DNA of 64,000 nucleotides from Pontivivens ytuae (GTDB lineage Bacteria; Pseudomonadota; Alphaproteobacteria; Rhodobacterales; Rhodobacteraceae): NCBI RefSeq assembly GCF_015679265.1, contig NZ_CP064942.1, positions 1,272,001 to 1,336,000 of the forward strand, read 5' to 3'. Shown piece by piece: positions 61,586 to 64,000 of this stretch (position 1 is its first letter; each line of letters starts with the position of its first letter). The notes under the pieces were generated by a model. It saw only the letters and a program-made list of their open reading frames with translations, ran no database searches and was not told where the DNA came from. The position numbers and the translations under genes were made by a program.

Positions 61586-61998
61586 TCGGCGGCCTCCGGC
61601 AGGGTGAGGGGCGGGATACGGGCGATGCAGTTCTTGCGGAAGTGCTCCGGGCGGGTGCGCCAGGGCACGAGGCCGTCGGCGGCGGCGCGATAGAGCGCGG
61701 CCCCCTCCAGCACCACGTCGGCATGCGCCTCGGGGTCGAGATTGCCGTAGACATAGGTCCAGCGCCCCTCGCCGCGCAGCGCCACGGTGCAGCCGCGCGA
61801 GCAGTTGGACAGGCACTCGACCGCGCGGACGGTCACGCCCTCGGGCGCATCGCGCCCCGCAAGGCGGTCGAGCAGGATGGCGCCGGGGCGCGTCTCGCCC
61901 TCGGCCGGTACGGCGCCCTCCTGTCGGCAGGTGGTGCAGACCAGCACCTCGACGGGCGTCAGCATCGCGCCCTCGGCTTGGTTGGAAGTCGTCATCAT
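61582..61998 (-). CDS. DUF1636 protein, probable iron-sulfur or metal-binding
   Basis: This 138-residue cytosolic protein heads the cob operon. Five Cys are arranged as C21-T-T-C24 and C62-L-S-N-C66-S-R-G-C70, with a thioredoxin-like pattern similar to 2Fe-2S ferredoxin domains (CVCTTCR start, NCSRGC). DUF1636 genes are commonly found with cobW in aerobic cobalamin loci, and a role in redox chemistry or cobalt handling is inferred. It is the first gene after the second cobalamin riboswitch. Confidence 0.88.
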   Translation of the reverse strand: MMTTSNQAEGAMLTPVEVLVCTTCRQEGAVPAEGETRPGAILLDRLAGRDAPEGVTVRAVECLSNCSRGCTVALRGEGRWTYVYGNLDPEAHADVVLEGAALYRAAADGLVPWRTRPEHFRKNCIARIPPLTLPEAAE

Positions 61999-62087
61999 GG
62001 TCCCTCAAAAGGGGGCCAGGGTCAGGATGGCGGGCCGGTTCGGCGGCAGCCCGTCACCGGAGCACCCCGTCCGGTTGGCATCGATCG

Positions 62088-62274
62088 GCTGGCAGGTCTC
62101 CCGGCTTGCGGATGTCGGAGCCTGGGGCTCCGTCGGCGGTCCAACCTTCCCGACCTCATGGTCAGTGGTGCGAGGACCCCTCTCCGGTCACGGTCGCGGG
62201 GGCGGCTGCGTTTCCTTGGGCGAAATGGCCCGCGGTCGGCATTCCCTTTTCACCTGCGTCAAACAGGCACCAGC
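62088..62274 (-). ncRNA. Cobalamin riboswitch upstream of the main cob operon
   Basis: Minus-strand order: GGTGAAAAGGGAATGCCG (about 62237-62254), GCCGCCCCCGCGACCGTGA, CCACTG (about 62163-62168), GGGAAGG (about 62142-62148), and GCAAGCCGGGAGACCTGCC at the 3' end. P1 pairs GCTGG (62270-62274) with CCAGC (62088-62092). The DUF1636 start lies about 90 bases downstream, leaving room for an expression platform. Confidence 0.95.
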
Positions 62275-62280
62275 AAAGCC

Positions 62281-62310
62281 TAGATCGCCGGTCGGACGGA
62301 GCCTTGTCAA
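62281..62310 (-). promoter_or_regulatory. Promoter of the cob operon riboswitch
   Basis: On the minus strand a consensus TTGACA (62305-62310) is followed after 18 bases by a weak GATCTA (62281-62286). The riboswitch begins 7 bases further, so the spacing fits. Confidence 0.5.
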
Positions 62311-62625
62311 CAAGAGTCGGTGGCTGGAACGTACGGTTCGGGCAGCGCGGGACGAGTGTTTGCCGCGCGACGGGCGGAGAATTGTGACGTCAGCCCGTTT
62401 TCAGAGGAGAAGAGGTTGCACACATACTGATGCTTCCGCGTCACAGGTGCCGATCTCGGCCGGTACTCGGCCGCATTGTTGCTTGGAGCGTCTCGGAGCT
62501 CCTGCAAGATGCTCAAAGGGATGGAGGCCGACGCGCCCGACCGCCCACCACCCGGATCCGTGCCGGTCCGCTGTTCAGAAGGCCCCACCCAAACTCCTCG
62601 TGAGGCCCTTGCAATGGCGCCCGGG
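62311..62625. other. Intergenic region, no gene seen
   Basis: About 315 bases between the divergent cob and plcP units. There is no credible coding frame. The only small feature noticed is a TGACGTCA palindrome at 62385-62392, of unknown meaning. Confidence 0.5.
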
Positions 62626-62643
62626 ATGTCATTGATCCGTCAT
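62626..62643 (+). promoter_or_regulatory. Pho box upstream of plcP-btaA
   Basis: ATGTCAT-tgat-CCGTCAT matches the PhoB direct repeat CTGTCAT-N4-CTGTCAT at 12 of 14 positions with the canonical 11-base period. It lies 40 bases before the plcP start, with CATAGG at 62652-62657 as a possible -10 element. This predicts activation by PhoB under phosphate starvation. Confidence 0.65.
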
Positions 62644-62683
62644 ATCACAGCCATAGGTTGCGCACAGCTATCGGTTGGGGGTC

Positions 62684-63508
62684 ATGGCGCGGTATCGCAC
62701 GATCTTTCTCTCGGACATCCATCTGGGCACGCGCGGCTGCCAGGCGGAGCTCCTTCTGGACTTCCTGAACGGCAACGATGCGGAGACGATCTTCCTCGTC
62801 GGGGACATCGTCGACGGGTGGAAGCTTCGGCGCGGCTGGCGCTGGCCGCAGAGCCACAACGACGTGGTGCAGGCCCTGCTGGAAAAGTCGCGGAAGGGCA
62901 CCCGGATCCTCTACATTCCCGGCAATCACGACGAGATGGTGCGATCCTATTACGGCGTGCATTTCGGCGGGATCGAGGTCGTGGAGCGGGCGGATCACGT
63001 GACCGCCTCGGGCCTCCGCCTGCTGGTGACCCATGGCGATCAGTTCGATGCGATCGTGATGCACGCCAAATGGCTCGCCCATGTCGGCGATCGCGCCTAC
63101 AACGCGGCGCTCTGGCTCAATACCTGGGTGAACTACACGCGGCGGCTCTGGAATGGGCAGTACTGGTCGCTCTCGAAATGGGCGAAGGCGCAGGTGAAGC
63201 ACGCCACCAGCTATATCAGCGAGTACGAGACCGTGCTGACTGACGAGGCGCGGCGCGGCGGCTATGACGGCATCGTCTGCGGGCACATCCACTCCGCGCG
63301 GATCGCGGACATGGACGGGCTGCTCTACGTCAACACCGGCGACTGGGTGGAGAGCTGCACGGCGGTGATCGAGCGCGAGGACGGCTCGCTGCGCCTGCTC
63401 GACTGGGCCGCGCGCCACCGGCGGCGGCAGGCGGTGGCGGACGCCCCGCGCGACAGCGAGGGCCGCCGGGTGAAGCGCCGGCGCACGAGACAGAAGGAAG
63501 AGGCTTGA
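62684..63508 (+). CDS. plcP: PlcP-like calcineurin phosphoesterase (phospholipase C)
   Basis: This 274-residue cytosolic metallophosphoesterase has the motifs FLSDIHLGTRG, FLVGDIVDGWKLR, YIPGNHDEMVR, VTHGDQFD and CGHIHSARIAD, with all dimetal ligands. It would usually be annotated as UDP-2,3-diacylglucosamine diphosphatase (LpxH-like). The Pho box upstream and btaA immediately downstream favour PlcP, which removes head groups from phospholipids to give diacylglycerol under phosphate stress. LpxH cannot be excluded by sequence alone. ATG 62684 follows GGGGG; a TTG at 62675 is possible. The tail is Arg/Lys-rich. Confidence 0.82.
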   Translation: MARYRTIFLSDIHLGTRGCQAELLLDFLNGNDAETIFLVGDIVDGWKLRRGWRWPQSHNDVVQALLEKSRKGTRILYIPGNHDEMVRSYYGVHFGGIEVVERADHVTASGLRLLVTHGDQFDAIVMHAKWLAHVGDRAYNAALWLNTWVNYTRRLWNGQYWSLSKWAKAQVKHATSYISEYETVLTDEARRGGYDGIVCGHIHSARIADMDGLLYVNTGDWVESCTAVIEREDGSLRLLDWAARHRRRQAVADAPRDSEGRRVKRRRTRQKEEA

Positions 63509-63509
63509 G

Positions 63510-64000
63510 ATGACGATCCAGACCGCGGACATGGACGCGACCCGCGCGGCCGCCGTCCACCAGAACGCAGCACTCAGCCGCGAGGGGCTGTTGGAGCGCG
63601 TCTTCTCCCGCTTGTTCCGCGGCCTCGTCTACGCCCAGATCTGGGAGGATCCGGTGGCCGACATGGCCGCGCTCGATCTCACCCGTGGGGACGATATGGT
63701 CTGCATCGCTTCGGGCGGCTGCAACGTGATGTCCTACCTGACCGCCGAGCCCCGCTCAATCACTGCGGTGGACCTGTCGGCGGCCCATGTGGCGCTGCTG
63801 CGGCTCAAGCTCGCGGGCGCGCGGCACCTGCCGGATTTCGACACGTTCTACCGCTTCTTCGGCCACGCGGATCGGGCCGCGAACGTGCGCACCTATGACG
63901 AGGAGCTGGCTCCGCGGCTCGATACGGAGGCACGGGCCTACTGGGAAGGGCGGAGCCTGCGCGGGCGCAACATCAACATGTTCGCCAACAACTTCTACGC
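63510..64000 (+). CDS. btaA: BtaA betaine-lipid synthase, DUF3419 (3' end outside window)
   Basis: BtaA transfers the aminocarboxypropyl group of SAM to diacylglycerol, giving diacylglycerylhomoserine for betaine lipids. The visible 163 residues contain LVYAQIWEDPVADMAALDLT near 40-60, CIASGGCNVMSYLTAEPRSI near 65-85 (SAM-binding), AVDLSAAHVALLRLKLAGAR near 86 and FYRFFGHADRAANVRTYDEE. The ATG is one base after the plcP stop, so the genes are co-transcribed. The substrate, diacylglycerol, is the product of PlcP. The end of the gene, and btaB if present, lie beyond the window. Confidence 0.9.
   Translation, partial: MTIQTADMDATRAAAVHQNAALSREGLLERVFSRLFRGLVYAQIWEDPVADMAALDLTRGDDMVCIASGGCNVMSYLTAEPRSITAVDLSAAHVALLRLKLAGARHLPDFDTFYRFFGHADRAANVRTYDEELAPRLDTEARAYWEGRSLRGRNINMFANNFY

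Noticed and set aside
58529..61693. A 1054-codon open frame on the plus strand opposite cobN and cobW
   Set aside because: Same reason: a compositional shadow of real minus-strand cob genes.

Overview
The window is a 64 kb GC-rich chromosomal segment of an aerobic alphaproteobacterium, most likely a Rhodobacterales (Roseobacter/Rhodobacter-type) species. This rests on gene content: the cell-cycle regulator GcrA, a hemC-hemD-Mic60-HemY block, PtsP of the nitrogen PTS, a phoR-pstSCAB-phoU-phoB unit, the aerobic (early cobalt-free) cobalamin pathway with CobG and CobN, sitABCD, and a BtaA betaine-lipid synthase. Nearly all of it is core chromosome. There is no integrase, transposase, phage gene or CRISPR array.

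Layout. 1-13 kb: the end of an ABC exporter gene; a large RTX/PA14/Hint surface protein; hemF; a 62-residue membrane protein; two LysE-type exporters; CCA-adding enzyme and a Nudix hydrolase; a tandem pair of exported DUF4329 proteins with a JAMM-like metal motif; Hsp33; a second Nudix protein; an unpaired ABC-2 permease; gcrA. 13-22.7 kb: a palindromic repeat cluster, an unpaired TRAP binding protein, then the phosphate sensing and uptake operon, all on the minus strand. 22.7-34.6 kb: mostly plus-strand housekeeping and hypothetical genes, including a protein that reads like a bacterial RGS-domain protein, aspartate kinase, a YbdK-type ligase, ptsP and a haloalkane dehalogenase. 34.6-39.6 kb: hemC, hemD, Mic60, HemY-like protein and tRNA-Thr(CGT). 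39.7-43.3 kb: an ExbB-ExbD-ExbD proton channel set next to a ClpP-fold membrane-anchored protein and a larger membrane protein. 43.4-47.1 kb: sitABCD manganese/iron uptake. 47.1-62.3 kb: the cobalamin locus (cobF, a CbiM-type transporter, cobA, B, M, E, L, K, J, I, H, G, N, W and a DUF1636 protein) under two cobalamin riboswitches. 62.6-64 kb: a PlcP-like phosphoesterase and btaA behind a good candidate Pho box.

How the parts fit. Heme and cobalamin genes share uroporphyrinogen III: HemC and HemD make it, HemF acts late in the heme branch, and CobA opens the corrin branch. CobI, G, J, M, F, K, L and H then form hydrogenobyrinate, CobB amidates it and CobN inserts cobalt supplied by the CbiM-type transporter. 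The PhoR/PhoB system in the window is likely to control both phosphate uptake (pst) and the plcP-btaA pair, which would swap phospholipids for phosphorus-free betaine lipids under phosphate starvation.

The most unusual signals are the RGS-like bacterial protein (23412-24092), the ExbD pair in which one copy has Asn in place of the conserved transmembrane Asp (39686-40443), the Pho-box-plcP-btaA unit, the tandem exported JAMM-like DUF4329 pair, and cobK lying antisense within the cobalamin operon. All functional statements come from reading the sequence and from knowledge of the families; no database search was run.
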